NCBI GenBank assembly: GCA_017526725.1
Contig: JAFXRA010000297.1
Span: 1 to 23,975 of the forward strand
Source: Candidatus Rifleibacteriota bacterium
GTDB lineage: Bacteria > Riflebacteria > Ozemobacteria > Ozemobacterales > Ozemobacteraceae
Length of the DNA stretch: 23,975 nucleotides
Direction: 5' to 3'
Position numbers and translations under genes: made by a program. The notes below the pieces were generated by a model. The model was not told the origin of the DNA and made no database searches. It saw only the letters and a program-made list of their open reading frames with translations. Position 1 is the first letter of the stretch; every line of letters begins with the position of its first letter. Below, piece by piece: positions 7,150 to 16,100 of this stretch.

Positions 7150-8922
7150 ATGGAAAACTGCCTGCCTTCTTGGGCCAATGAAATGGCCGAAATCTTTAAA
7201 AGCGGTTCAATCAGTCAGTTTTTATTATATGGAAATACTGACGACTGGGTTACTTATAAAGGAGAAGACTCTTCACTTAAACGTCTAACCTTAAAAGATT
7301 TCTTGAGCACTGTAATGTTTTCTGCTTTTGAAACAGTAATTGCTTATGACAGAGGGCATGGCATTCGTTCTTTAAAGGGTTCAGATTTATTCTTTACCTT
7401 TCTTAAATCTCACGACTTATATCATCAAACAAGTTATTCAACTATTACTCATCTGGATTCAGAAAATGCTCTGCCTAGAGAACCGCGCAAAGCTTTGGCT
7501 GTAATAGACAGATTTATCAGATACGGTTTAGCTCGTTCTACTGCCAACTCTGAAGGCAAGATGGTGCCTAATCCGATGAGAATTGCTGTTATAGTAGATT
7601 ATGCTCAATATCTGCTTCCCAGGGCTGATATTGCTTATACCAGTGCTGAAACAGTAGAAACACTGATACGTATGCAGGATTGGGCTTCAGACCCTAATAT
7701 AAACAATGCTTTTATAAGCACTTGTTTGATAGCTGAAAACCTTAATGATGTAAATATTGAACTGGTTGAAAACCCGAGATTAGCTAAAATAAATGTTGGT
7801 TTGCCGGGTTCTTCTGATGTCTTAGCTTTCGTAGAATCTATCACATCTCAGATTAGCAATTTTAACGAAATCTGTGAAATAGATAAAACTTCATTGGCTC
7901 AAAAGTTAGAAGGTCTTTCTTTTATAAACATTCAAAACTTGATTGACAGAGCTGTTAAGAATCATAAACCTCTCAGCATGGATTTCCTTCGAGATGTAAA
8001 GAAGGAAATGATTGAAAAATCTGCTGCTGGCAGAATTACCTTTGTTGAATCAAAGAGAAACTTAGATGATGTTGCAGCTCATAGAGAAGCAAAAAAATGG
8101 ATGAGACAGGATGCTTCTTTGATGAAGAGAGGCAAAACAAAAGCTTTGCCAATGGGCTATCTGATTACTGGCCGCATAGGAACAGGCAAAACCTATCTGG
8201 TTGAATGTTTTGCCGGGGAATGCGGAGTTCCCTGCGTAGAATTAAAGAATTTCAGAGACAAGTGGGTAGGGGCTACAGAAGGCAATCTTGAAGCAATTTT
8301 TAAAATTCTGCATGCTATGGGGCAGGTTATAGTTTTTATAGACGAAGCTGACCAGGTTGCCGGCAAACGCGATGGCGGTGATGATTCTGGGGTAAACGGC
8401 AGAATCTATGCTATGTTGGCTCGTGAAATGGCTGATACTCGCAATAGAGGCAGAATTTTCTGGATATTTGCCACTTCCCGTCCTGATTTATTAGAAGTTG
8501 ACCTTAAGCGTGTAGGCCGACTTGATGTTCATATTCCTTTGTTTGCACCTCAGACCCAGGAAGATAAAAAAGATATGTTCAAAGCCTTGGCTCGCAAAAA
8601 CAAAGTTGAATTAGCCGAAAGCGATGTGCCAGATTTCCCTGAAAACTCAGATATTGGCGGCAACGAAATGGAAGGCATACTGATAATGGCTTCTAGAATG
8701 TATGAATTACAGGAAGATGATTCTGAAAAGCAGCCAATAGGCCATTTTATCAAGAATGCTATGGAATCATACCGCCCGATGGCTCATTCTGCGAGACTTG
8801 AATATATGGATTTAGCCGCAGTTGTTGAATGTACTGACAAAAGATTTCTGCCTGAAAAATTTGCTAAGATAGATGTAGAACAAGCCCAGAAGCGAATGGA
8901 TATTTTGAAGCTGGAAATCTGA
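7150..8922 (+). CDS. AAA ATPase (Vps4/Cdc48-like active domain) partnered with PspA
   Basis: 590 residues. The C-terminal half is a classical-clade AAA domain: Walker A GRIGTGKT at 341-348, a pore-loop-like KWVGATEGN around 371-379, Walker B VIVFIDEAD at 393-401, a second-region-of-homology segment ATSRPDLLEVDLKRVGRLD at 441-459 with arginine-finger candidates R454 and R457, then a helical lid. The usual sensor-1 Asn appears to be Ser443. The N-terminal half (about 1-290) looks like a decayed first ATPase domain: AVIVDYAQYLLPR near 146-158 resembles a Walker B strand and GLPGSSDVLAFVESI near 217 the lid entry, but no Walker A is visible. In family terms such ATPases pull subunits through a hexamer pore to disassemble complexes. 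Coupling to pspA (4-nt gap) suggests it remodels PspA polymers, as Vps4 does ESCRT-III. That role is inference. Confidence 0.85.
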   Translation: MENCLPSWANEMAEIFKSGSISQFLLYGNTDDWVTYKGEDSSLKRLTLKDFLSTVMFSAFETVIAYDRGHGIRSLKGSDLFFTFLKSHDLYHQTSYSTITHLDSENALPREPRKALAVIDRFIRYGLARSTANSEGKMVPNPMRIAVIVDYAQYLLPRADIAYTSAETVETLIRMQDWASDPNINNAFISTCLIAENLNDVNIELVENPRLAKINVGLPGSSDVLAFVESITSQISNFNEICEIDKTSLAQKLEGLSFINIQNLIDRAVKNHKPLSMDFLRDVKKEMIEKSAAGRITFVESKRNLDDVAAHREAKKWMRQDASLMKRGKTKALPMGYLITGRIGTGKTYLVECFAGECGVPCVELKNFRDKWVGATEGNLEAIFKILHAMGQVIVFIDEADQVAGKRDGGDDSGVNGRIYAMLAREMADTRNRGRIFWIFATSRPDLLEVDLKRVGRLDVHIPLFAPQTQEDKKDMFKALARKNKVELAESDVPDFPENSDIGGNEMEGILIMASRMYELQEDDSEKQPIGHFIKNAMESYRPMAHSARLEYMDLAAVVECTDKRFLPEKFAKIDVEQAQKRMDILKLEI

Positions 8923-8958
8923 GTTTTTTATCAGAATTAAAAAATAAATAGTATTAAT

Positions 8959-11900
8959 CTAAAAATTTCCAAATCCATCTGATGAAGTATCTTCAAAAGG
9001 ATACTTAAAATTCATTATAGAGTTTTTCACATCATTGGCTTCTTCTTGGCTGTATCCTTGTTTTGTTAATTCTTCAACAAAACCATTCATTAATTGTGGA
9101 TTATCCTGCATTGTTCTGCTTAAATTTTCTAATTTTCCCATATTATCGGAAAAATTGGTCATTGAACCACCCGTTCTTGAATCTATTTCTTTGAGTGTTT
9201 CAAATCCTGGCATTTTCACCATTTCTTTGAACATTTTGTCCATCCATTTTTTCCAGTTTTCTTTGTCTTTGTTTTGTCCGTATATATCTGTTATCTTCTC
9301 CATCGCATCTAGTCTTGCAGCAAGATTTAGATTCGGATCATCTGCTGCTCTTTCTAATGAAATAAGAGCATCTCTATAATTTCCAGAATTATAGCTTTTC
9401 AATCCTTGTTTATAGTTTTCATTTAAATTTGCTGCTGCCCAATCACGTTCTTCTTGACTTGCAGAACTGTCATTTGCTACTTTTCTAAAGTTTTCTTCTT
9501 CAGCTTTTTCTAAAGCTTTTTGAAATTCTTCTCGTTCTTCACTAGCTCTTTTTATTGTACTAGCATATTTGGGACTGGATAATATTGTAGCAGCACTACT
9601 TTTTATTCCACCTACCCAGTCTTTTGTTCCAACTTGAGTCTTTCTATCAGATAATTCTTCGTCTGGCAGAAAATTAGCTTCAGATACTACGACATGTTTA
9701 TCTTTTCGTGTAAGAGGCTTGCTGCTTGGAGCACTGCTTTCTCCAGAAAAGAAGAATGAAAACATGAAAATAGCAAATAATATGCAAACACCTGAAATAT
9801 ACTGAACTTTATGTTCATAAACATGAATGAGAACTTTTTCTACAAAGTTGTCATCAGGTCTAGCTAAAGATTTCGAGTCTATTTCTGCTTCAATATCATC
9901 CTTTTCGCCAACTACTGACTTGAACTTATAATCTGACTTTTCTTGTTCCTGTTCTGCTTTTTGTTCTGATACTACGGCAACCCAGCAGCTTTCTTCTATA
10001 TCATGCTGAGACATGCCTAAAACATTTTCGGCAGAAATAAGAGCGGCACTCCACATTTCTTTGAAGCCTTCTTTTAATTCGCCATTCTTGTCATGGGAAA
10101 ATTCAAACATTTTAATAATGCCATCTCTTGTTGGGTTTGCTGCAACCATGTAGCCAACCTGATCCTGCAATTCTACATTTGTTTCGTGAGAAAGCATCCA
10201 CCACAAGAGAGGTTCTGCAGATGGATAGTCTAATTGTGGAATAAGAGACAACCCCATACGTCTAACAGAATCATTTGGATTCTTCAACATTGTACCAACG
10301 TATTGTACAGCGTCTCCTTTATCTGCCACAGCATATACTTCAAATGCTGCAGATTTGATACGAGGATCATCATGAGCTAAAAATTTGTTTAATTCAGGCA
10401 GAATTGTATCTAAGTTGATTGCCCCGACACTCTTGATTGTTTGAGCGGCTATAGAGTTGTCCTGTGATTTGGTTAAATGATATATCTTTTTGGCGTCGTT
10501 GGTGTTACCAAATTCCCCAATAATTTTTAATGCTTCAAGAATAACTGTTTTCTTGGCATCAGAATCAACAACAGCCAACAAAGTATTCTTACAAACCGGA
10601 TAACTTTCAATGCAGGTAATTTTCTTCAGCCATGAACGCTGTTCTTTTGTAGAAAGTTTTATAAATTCATCTTGGCTTGGGAAGGATTTTAAAATTTTAT
10701 CTTTAGTTTCAAGAGCTTTTTCTTCTGTCTTTTCTTGCGGCTGAGAATCTAAAGAAGGCAGAACTGTTGCTTTTTCAGACATGAGAGGAACAGCGGCATT
10801 TTGTTGTTCTTCCTCTTTCTGGACTTTAATTTCTTCATCTGTGGCATCTTCGAAAAGAGAAGCTAAATATGATTTTATGCCTTCATCAGTTTCTATTTTT
10901 AATTGATTTGCAAGAAGAGCTCTTATTTGCGGATGAGAAATGAATCTTGATAATTTTTCAACCGCATCGGCTCTGATACCGACTTCTTTGGCTTTTAGAT
11001 TTGAAATAACAACTCTTAAGGTTTGTTCTTTCTTTTTGTTTGCTATGTAATTCTTTATTTCATTTAAATAAGTATTTATGTCTTTATTCTTCAGAACCCC
11101 AGCCATGTTGGTGGTTTTTATGACCTCTTTAAGAATTAACTGAAGAATATGTTGTTTGACGCCGGAGGCTGTAGACATAATGTCATAAATCTTAAACGGG
11201 AAATGTGGAGCAGGATTGAAGGTTGCTAACAACCCGGCTTTAACCAGTAAAAAGGTTTGGTCTTCACGACCTATATATTGCCAGAAAAGATTTTCGACTT
11301 TTTCAAATTTTACAAGCATCAGCTCTCTAAGAGCTTTTTGTCTGACTAACGGATTCTGGTTAAGAACTAGTACACTCAGATATTTTAATGCTTCTGGTTC
11401 GTCTATAGTTCTTAATAAATGAACAGAATGCATTATTATAGTAGCATTTTTATTGCTTAAACCAAGTCTGATACATTTTTTGAATGTTTCCTGGTCTTTT
11501 TGAGCTAATAATGTTAAGGCTGAACAAACTACCTGAGGATTTGGGTTGTGTAAATGTTTGACCGCAAAAACGGAGTCTTTTTTTTCACCAAACTTAGATA
11601 AGAGTTCTAAACCAAATTCAAGAAAGTATCGTTCGTTTTCTACTGCTAACGCTTGTCTCCATAATTCAATAGTTTGTTCAGATGGAGATTTTCTAAGTAT
11701 TTGTTTAATTAATACAACTTTTGCCAGATCCTTTTTTTGTATCTGCAGATTAATGAATTCTGGAGTTATATCTAATTTTTTTATAAGTGATTTTAACGAA
11801 CTTTTGGTCGCATCTAACTTTAAAAGCCATTGAGCCTGTAAACGGCAGCTTTCGGATGGGTCTTTTTCTGAAATTTCTTTTAATACTGAAGCAAATTCAG

Positions 11901-12036
11901 GTGGAAAACCATTTGTAACCATTTCTTCCAATGCTATAAGTCTGGAAGTTTCATTCCTGGAAGTTAAGGCCAGCTTTAACCAACTGTTAAGCTCTAAGTC
12001 TTGAGGTAAATTTTGAATTGATTTTTCTGCACCCAT
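8959..12036 (-). CDS. HEAT-repeat protein with one membrane segment and extracytoplasmic TPR-like region
   Basis: 1025 residues. Residues 1 to about 390 are repeated helical pairs of HEAT type, with phrases such as NPNPQVVCSALTLLAQK and NPLVRQKALRELMLVK. A Glu/Gln/Lys-rich linker occupies about 396-450. A second HEAT block spans about 455-690 (for example HDDPRIKSAAFEVYAVADKG). One hydrophobic segment lies near 746-764 (YISGVCILFAIFMFSFFF). The remaining 260 residues include a Ser-rich stretch, a charged coil and a TPR-like pair (YKQGLKSYNSGNYRDALISLERA, residues near 874-896). There is no N-terminal signal, so the HEAT part should be cytoplasmic and the tail periplasmic; HEAT solenoids usually dock proteins. 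The gene converges on the pspA-AAA operon with 36 nt between stops and no convincing terminator. No specific function is recognised. The start has no Shine-Dalgarno sequence (see the promoter entry). Confidence 0.85.
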   Translation of the reverse strand: MGAEKSIQNLPQDLELNSWLKLALTSRNETSRLIALEEMVTNGFPPEFASVLKEISEKDPSESCRLQAQWLLKLDATKSSLKSLIKKLDITPEFINLQIQKKDLAKVVLIKQILRKSPSEQTIELWRQALAVENERYFLEFGLELLSKFGEKKDSVFAVKHLHNPNPQVVCSALTLLAQKDQETFKKCIRLGLSNKNATIIMHSVHLLRTIDEPEALKYLSVLVLNQNPLVRQKALRELMLVKFEKVENLFWQYIGREDQTFLLVKAGLLATFNPAPHFPFKIYDIMSTASGVKQHILQLILKEVIKTTNMAGVLKNKDINTYLNEIKNYIANKKKEQTLRVVISNLKAKEVGIRADAVEKLSRFISHPQIRALLANQLKIETDEGIKSYLASLFEDATDEEIKVQKEEEQQNAAVPLMSEKATVLPSLDSQPQEKTEEKALETKDKILKSFPSQDEFIKLSTKEQRSWLKKITCIESYPVCKNTLLAVVDSDAKKTVILEALKIIGEFGNTNDAKKIYHLTKSQDNSIAAQTIKSVGAINLDTILPELNKFLAHDDPRIKSAAFEVYAVADKGDAVQYVGTMLKNPNDSVRRMGLSLIPQLDYPSAEPLLWWMLSHETNVELQDQVGYMVAANPTRDGIIKMFEFSHDKNGELKEGFKEMWSAALISAENVLGMSQHDIEESCWVAVVSEQKAEQEQEKSDYKFKSVVGEKDDIEAEIDSKSLARPDDNFVEKVLIHVYEHKVQYISGVCILFAIFMFSFFFSGESSAPSSKPLTRKDKHVVVSEANFLPDEELSDRKTQVGTKDWVGGIKSSAATILSSPKYASTIKRASEEREEFQKALEKAEEENFRKVANDSSASQEERDWAAANLNENYKQGLKSYNSGNYRDALISLERAADDPNLNLAARLDAMEKITDIYGQNKDKENWKKWMDKMFKEMVKMPGFETLKEIDSRTGGSMTNFSDNMGKLENLSRTMQDNPQLMNGFVEELTKQGYSQEEANDVKNSIMNFKYPFEDTSSDGFGNF

Positions 12037-12044
12037 AATAAGTA

Positions 12045-12073
12045 ATTATCCGATAAGCTATAAAAGAAGTCAA
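12045..12073 (-). promoter_or_regulatory. Strong promoter of the HEAT-repeat gene; transcript probably leaderless
   Basis: On the minus strand TTGACT (12073-12068), exactly 17 nt, then GATAAT (12050-12045). The ATG at 12036 begins 9 nt after the -10 box, so transcription should start at or within a few bases of the start codon. No purine-rich Shine-Dalgarno sequence precedes the ATG, consistent with leaderless translation. Confidence 0.65.
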
Positions 12074-12118
12074 TCCTTTTTATAATGCTTTAAGAAAATG
12101 ATCGGTTAAGAAAAAGTT

Positions 12119-12157
12119 TTGTTATTTTTTCTTCATATGTTAAAACATAATTATAGT
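12119..12157 (+). promoter_or_regulatory. Possible promoter for nnrD
   Basis: Two weak options in the divergent intergenic region: TTGTTA (12119-12124) with TAAAAC (12141-12146, 16-nt spacer), or the -10-like TATAGT (12152-12157) without a good -35. The region must hold a promoter because the upstream gene points the other way. Confidence 0.3.
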
Positions 12158-12176
12158 ATAAAAAAAGGGAAGAAGA

Positions 12177-13079
12177 ATGACTAAATCAACAGAAATTAAT
12201 AAATCACTCTGTTTTGCTAATTTTCGCACAAGAAAAGCTGGGGGCCATAAAGGTAATTTTGGAAAAGTCCTTATTATGGCAGGTTCGGAAGAGTATCCTG
12301 GTGCTGGAATAATGGCTGCTAACGGGGCGCTGCGTTCAGGAGTTGGAATAGTTACTTTGGCTTTGCCTGACTGTCTAAAGGGTACACTGCCTTTTACAAT
12401 TTCACCAGAAATAATTCTTCGTTATTTCCCTTCTGAAAAAGGCGGTTTTAGTTTTTCTCTTTCTCAGGCAGTAGGTTTATGCAGTGATTATGATGCTGTT
12501 CTTGTGGGGTGCGGCTGGGGGAAAAGCCAATCCAGACTCGACTGTCTTAAGAATATTTCTTCTGCCTGCAATTCTTCTCTGATAATTGATGCTGATGCCC
12601 TAAATCTTATAGCAGAAAATCAGGCTTATGAAATAATAGAAAAATCCAATGCAAAAACGATTATCACTCCTCATATTGGTGAATTCACCAGATTGTTAAG
12701 ACAGACATTTTTAGATTTGGAATTGCAGAATCGCTTGAAATTAGCAAAAGAATTTGCTGAATTGCATAACACAATCGTTGTTCAAAAATCTTCTTTAACT
12801 ATAGTCACAGATTCCGATAAAGAGTTCGTGTGTTCTCAGCCTAATAGCGGCTTGGCAAAAGGAGGAAGCGGAGATTTGCTTGCTGGCTTGATTGCTGGGC
12901 TTGTTGCTTCCAAACAGTGCAAAGACAATCTTTATGCAGCAGCACTGGGGGTATATTTACATTCTCAAGCTGGATTGCTTGCTAAAAATGTTTATACAGA
13001 GTGCGGAATGACTATTTCTGATGTTGCTGATTATATTCCCATGGCTTGGGCAGACTTTCTAAACGAAGAAAATTTATGA
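12177..13079 (+). CDS. nnrD: ADP/ATP-dependent (S)-NAD(P)H-hydrate dehydratase
   Basis: 300 residues with the ribokinase-like fold of the YjeF C-terminal domain. Seen motifs: GGHKGNFGKVLIMAGS (22-37), GAGIMAANGALRSGVGIVTL (42-61), LIIDADALNLIAEN, the TIITPHIGEFTRLL segment that contacts nucleotide, and NSGLAKGGSGDLLAGLIAGL with Asp233 in the catalytic GSGD position. The enzyme uses ADP (or ATP) to dehydrate damaged, hydrated NADH/NADPH back to the working cofactor. The N-terminal NAD(P)H-hydrate epimerase domain fused to it in many bacteria (about 200 residues) is absent, so an epimerase must be encoded elsewhere or the reaction runs on the S form alone. Start ATG 12177 is preceded by GGGAAGAAG. 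It is followed 34 nt later by an unrelated membrane protein. Confidence 0.93.
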   Translation: MTKSTEINKSLCFANFRTRKAGGHKGNFGKVLIMAGSEEYPGAGIMAANGALRSGVGIVTLALPDCLKGTLPFTISPEIILRYFPSEKGGFSFSLSQAVGLCSDYDAVLVGCGWGKSQSRLDCLKNISSACNSSLIIDADALNLIAENQAYEIIEKSNAKTIITPHIGEFTRLLRQTFLDLELQNRLKLAKEFAELHNTIVVQKSSLTIVTDSDKEFVCSQPNSGLAKGGSGDLLAGLIAGLVASKQCKDNLYAAALGVYLHSQAGLLAKNVYTECGMTISDVADYIPMAWADFLNEENL

Positions 13080-13113
13080 AGGCTCATTAAATAATTATTA
13101 GAGCAGTTTAAGA

Positions 13114-13848
13114 ATGCAGGAAGTATATTATAAAGACAATAAAAGAGTAATGGATCACCTGATAATTAACAAGTCCAAAAAAGATTTATTTGAATATATA
13201 GATAAAAATGAAATTTTTAAAATAATATCTATAGCATTGTTTTCAGTACTATTGATTTCATGCCTGATTTTTAGTGTTTTGGGTGATTCTGAAGATATTC
13301 TTGGAGAATATTCTTCTAATCTGTTTCAAATAGCTTTCATAATTACTATAATTGAATTTATTGTAGTATTTCTTATAGGCTTTTTATATTATTATATTTT
13401 TTTATCAAAAAAATTTTTTATTTGCTTTAAAACTATATTGTCTTTTTTGCCTTTGCTATTAATTTATGTTGTAGTGACGCTATTATTAAATCACAGTATT
13501 ATTACTTACCTTAATAAGAAATTAGATAATAGCGAAGCCATCACTTATTATGTAAAAATAGTTAATAAGAAGGTGAATAAAGGAAAGAGTGAAAGATATT
13601 ATTTAACGATTACCCCGTGGCGGCCGTATAATTATTATATTGTTTTTAAGACAGATACTTCTACTTATTATACTTTTAGTAAGGGAGACGTTACAAAAGT
13701 TCAGGTAAAAAAAGGATATTGGGGTTTTGAATATTTTGTAACAAGATACGGTTTAAAGAAAGTAGATTTAAATTTCCCAAGTGATCATGTTTATGCATTA
13801 ACAGAGGAAGAGGCTAATAAAATAATTGAGAAAAACGGCTCAAATTAA
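13114..13848 (+). CDS. Hypothetical AT-rich membrane protein
   Basis: 244 residues of unrecognised family. Three hydrophobic segments are visible: about 36-57, 70-97 and 101-127. The remainder (about 135-244) is polar and rich in Tyr and beta-forming residues (ITYYVKIV, YYLTITPWRPYNYYIVFK), suggesting a soluble beta domain on one side of the membrane. Base composition is strikingly AT-rich, clearly lower in GC than the flanking nnrD and ahcY, which could mean transfer or weak selection. The start is uncertain: ATG 13114 has no convincing RBS, and ATG 13150 follows AAAAGAG but only 2 nt away. Either start keeps all membrane segments. It lies 34 nt after nnrD and may be co-transcribed, but no functional link is evident. 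Confidence 0.7.
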   Translation: MQEVYYKDNKRVMDHLIINKSKKDLFEYIDKNEIFKIISIALFSVLLISCLIFSVLGDSEDILGEYSSNLFQIAFIITIIEFIVVFLIGFLYYYIFLSKKFFICFKTILSFLPLLLIYVVVTLLLNHSIITYLNKKLDNSEAITYYVKIVNKKVNKGKSERYYLTITPWRPYNYYIVFKTDTSTYYTFSKGDVTKVQVKKGYWGFEYFVTRYGLKKVDLNFPSDHVYALTEEEANKIIEKNGSN

Positions 13849-13863
13849 CTGATTTGGAATAAT

Positions 13864-13891
13864 TTGACTTTTATTCTTCTTATGATAAAAT
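13864..13891 (+). promoter_or_regulatory. sigma70-like promoter for ahcY
   Basis: TTGACT (13864-13869), a 16-nt spacer and TAAAAT (13886-13891), just after the stop of the preceding membrane protein. The start would be near 13898, giving a leader of about 220 nt that contains the repeats at 13911-14048. Confidence 0.55.
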
Positions 13892-13910
13892 AACGCCGGA
13901 TTATTAATTT

Positions 13911-14048
13911 AATTAGGAATTAGGAATGAGGAGTTAGGAATTAGTACCTGGTTCAGAGTATTATTCGTCATTGCGAGCCTCTGAAAGAGGCGTGGCAATC
14001 TATAAAACAATTCCCTAATCTCTAACCTCTTATCTCTATTCTCTATAG
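13911..14048 (+). repeat. Heptamer inverted repeats flanking a TCATTGCGAG-type palindromic element
   Basis: The left arm 13911-13944 is a run of TTAGGAA-type heptamers. The right arm 14010-14047 is the reverse-complement type (CTAATCTCTAACCTCTTATC and similar). Between them, 13966-14000 is a palindromic unit starting CGTCATTGCGAG and ending GGCAATC: inner stem GCCTC (13977-13981)/GAGGC (13987-13991) with loop TGAAA, outer stem ATTGC/GCAAT. I remember units of this CGTCATTGCGAG...GGCAATC pattern as dispersed repeats in many unrelated bacterial genomes; this was not checked. The segment 14003-14030 recurs at 15891-15918 with 26 of 28 bases identical. Confidence 0.65.
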
Positions 14049-14094
14049 TAAAAACAATTATAGCAAAATATAGACTGTTAAATTTCAAAGATAA

Positions 14095-15534
<1,440 letters not shown>

Positions 15535-15551
15535 TTTGTAAGATATAAGAT

Positions 15552-15602
15552 AAAAGACATAAGATTTAAGAAAGAAACTTTCTTAATCTTGTGTCTTTTT
15601 TT
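15552..15602 (+). terminator. Terminator of ahcY built from heptamer repeats
   Basis: The left arm 15552-15574 (AAAAGACATAAGATTTAAGA, then AAG) pairs nearly perfectly with 15578-15602 (CTTTCTTAATCTTGTGTCTT and a T-run) around an AAA loop. The stem is AT-rich but about 22 bp long and ends in a T-tract, 17 nt after the stop codon. The arm is made of the same TAAGATN heptamer found before the dikinase gene. Confidence 0.75.
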
Positions 15603-16080
15603 ATACTCACTCCACAAGAGCCAAAGGCTCTATATCTCTCTAATGTAGTCTACCCATTGTCATAAACGTATAGCTCTTAGAGATAAGAGGCAAGACGACA
15701 AACAGGATGTTTAGAGCGCAAGCGAGCGCCAGGATGGCAAGCGAGTCGCAGATAAGGGAATTGTTTGGTTTGTAATACTACGTAGGTCAAGTGCTAATAT
15801 CTCATTACTACTGAATTATAAAGAAATATATAGTTAGTCGTAAAGTAATTATTTTCACGAAAACTAATAATAGCAGTAATAACATTTAGCTAAAACAATC
15901 CTCTAATCTCTAACCTCTATTCTCTAATCTCTTTTAAAATAGAAAGCCCATACGCTATACTTTTTATGACAAATGTGTAGACTTCTCTTTTGCTAAAACT
16001 ATTCTCTAAGCCCTTTTCCCTTTTCCCTTCCATCTTCTATCTTAAATCTCATTTTTGTGTTATATTAAAATAAGGTTAGT
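15603..16080. repeat. Repeat-rich intergenic region without a gene
   Basis: No supportable gene. Contents: a small hairpin AGAGCC-AAA-GGCTCT (15616-15630). An inverted relative of the ahcY-leader repeat lies at 15677-15690 and 15750-15766 (AGATAAGGGAATTGTTT). It is split by a GC-richer block 15691-15749 with doubled AGGATG and GCAAGCGAG words. Then about 125 nt of plain AT-rich DNA. A direct copy of the ahcY-leader repeat follows at 15891-15918, continuing in CTCT heptamers to about 15937, and pyrimidine-rich DNA (CCCTTTTCCC type) near 16010-16030. The parts at 15750-15766 and 15891-15908 face each other as inverted repeats about 125 nt apart. Confidence 0.55.
16042..16071 (+). promoter_or_regulatory. 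Possible promoter for the RsbW-like gene
   Basis: TTAAAT (16042-16047), an 18-nt spacer and TAAAAT (16066-16071), about 30 nt before the ATG. The -35 is poor, so this is tentative. Confidence 0.3.
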
Positions 16081-16100
16081 TAAAAAAAGAGAGGGTAGTC

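Noticed and set aside
8915..8940. Terminator between the convergent AAA and HEAT genes
   Set aside because: CTGA/TCAG gives only a 4-bp stem around a T-rich loop; too weak to call.
15707..15775. Short frame starting ATGTTTAGAGCG within the repeat-rich intergenic region
   Set aside because: Only 22 codons, no correctly spaced RBS, and it lies wholly inside repeat-derived sequence.
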